Part shown: one piece after another, positions 28,136 through 29,237 of the stretch
Layout: every line of letters starts with the position of its first letter
Numbering within the stretch: position 1 is the first letter of the stretch
Origin: Echinostoma caproni
Lineage: Eukaryota > Platyhelminthes > Trematoda > Plagiorchiida > Echinostomatidae
Reading direction: 5' to 3'
Length of the DNA stretch: 29,237 nt
NCBI GenBank assembly: GCA_900618425.1
Contig: UZAN01043052.1
Coordinates: 1-29,237 of the forward strand
The notes under the pieces: model-generated
Told to the model about the DNA's origin: nothing
Databases searched by the model: none
What the model saw: the letters and a program-made list of their open reading frames with translations, nothing else
Position numbers and translations under genes: made by a program

Positions 28136-29237
28136 CAGGCAAATCCAATTGTTTCAGTGATGAAAATAAAATCCTTACTTGAATAGACCCAAAATGTGGA
28201 CATGATTGAAAGAAATGTAGACAACAATTACCTTAAAAATTTCAATGATAGAAGCCCGGAGATAGTCATGGACACATTTTCACTTCACTATCCAAGGTTG
28301 GCATGAGATATTCTAATCAAATGAAGCCGATAGAATTGATCGACTGGAGAACTTGGTGTAGCCGTGAAACAGCAAGCATGGTTGGTAGAGGTTAGTTCCA
28401 AAAAAATGTGTCCAAGTTCCGAAACGGAACAGCCCCATCGTCGCCACCACCACCACGTCTGGCGCCACTCTTGTTTGTCTTATTTCAACCGTGACTTACA
28501 AAGGTGCGATATGGTTATGGTGGCATTATTTTCTATTTTCGATCACATTTTCTTTTTCACGGAAGCCAAAAGAGTAGAAATTTCTGATAAAAGCTTTGAA
28601 TAAATCAAATCTCTCAAACAAACAACCCAATGTGGCCAGTATGAATCTGTGAGTGCGGGCTCACTGCGCCACTGTCAAGCTATATCAATCGCATCCGCAA
28701 GGTGTGTTGTGTGTGGTGAATGTGGTATTTAGTTATCCGGTGTGAAATGAGAGTCTCTAGGGCAGTTGGCTGAATTGTAGGTGATGAAACCTGGTCTGTA
28801 ATAAGCCTGTCTGATCTCAAATTGTGACATATGTTCACATTCATCTGTGCGCATGTATTTGAATACACACCTTCTGACTCTCTCTCTCTCTCTCTTACAC
28901 TGTGGATAGCCAGCTTGATCGGATTGCCCGATCCGAATGTCTACAGGTCTGTTGTTCAAAATGTGGTTTTTTTCCTGGAGGCTCTTTCGGTAGTTCGCAT
29001 TCGTTTGCATGAGGCGTTCATGTCCCTAATTGCTCATTTTCCCCATCACATCACATGACTTGAGAAAATGATCCACTCATTTACACCATAGTCAAGTTTA
29101 GACATCAATTGTATGGTTGTTTTTGCTATAACTCTTTTGGATTGAATAAGTCGACTTTGATTCGCATCCCACCACTCTTACCTCGTTCCGACCGCCGTGA
29201 GGCGCGGAAACTAGCACCGGGGTTCGAGTAGAAAATT
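28136..29237. other. Non-coding end of window, nothing confidently recognised
   Basis: Includes a short (TC)n run at 28878-28895 and a CAC/CCA-rich stretch at 28440-28460. A short acceptor-donor pair around 28909-28947 (SLIGLPDPNVYR) is too small to support. The last 80 bases (cgttccgaccgccgtgaggcg then a gggttcgagtag word) have a higher G+C content but no feature is identified. Confidence 0.35.

Noticed and set aside
28909..28947. Short exon candidate SLIGLPDPNVYR before a gtctgt donor
   Set aside because: Only about 37 bp, the acceptor follows a TC microsatellite, there is no compatible neighbour exon, and the donor is weak.

Overview
The window looks like a repeat-rich, intron-rich invertebrate nuclear genome, most likely a trematode flatworm (an opisthorchiid-like liver fluke would fit). 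This rests on the coding exons being short islands with GT-AG introns, on the mixture of decayed RTE-type, CR1-like and Penelope-like retroelements, on abundant microsatellites, and on two single N characters typical of a draft assembly. The species call is an impression, not a proof. No bacterial-style operon, rRNA gene, tRNA gene or CRISPR array was found.

Layout. 1-4546: dispersed repeats, an RTE-type retroelement 3' end (2300-2810) and a small foldback element (4197-4417). 4547-10474: four consecutive plus-strand exons of one gene, the INPP5F/SAC2 (Sac-domain phosphoinositide 4-phosphatase) orthologue. Exon phases agree at every junction. Its 3.2-kb second intron holds an antisense CR1-like retroelement that itself carries a second retroelement fragment. 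The exons encoding the catalytic CX5R loop are not present downstream. 10475-19460: mostly repeats, namely a Penelope-like GIY-YIG endonuclease fragment (minus), a Penelope-like RT fragment (plus), several RTE-type tails, and two copies of a ~0.7-kb element, one of which has intact long terminal inverted repeats. 19461-23440: largely featureless apart from microsatellites and a G-quadruplex motif. 23480-26405: two RTE-type copies in opposite orientation, sharing a 322-bp stretch that reads as identical, one edge of which lies exactly at an N. Between them is a third foldback element. 26596-26854: one well-formed minus-strand exon of an unrecognised gene. 27130-28135: two more RTE-type fragments.

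The only functional genes supported are the partial INPP5F gene (plus) and the orphan exon (minus); nearly everything else recognisable is transposon debris. No convincing novel biological system was found. The most interesting items are the long-TIR element family, the identical inverted-repeat arms at an assembly N, the large lineage-specific insertions in the Sac domain, the orphan minus-strand exon, and a 43-bp AT-rich insertion flanked by a 9-bp duplication.
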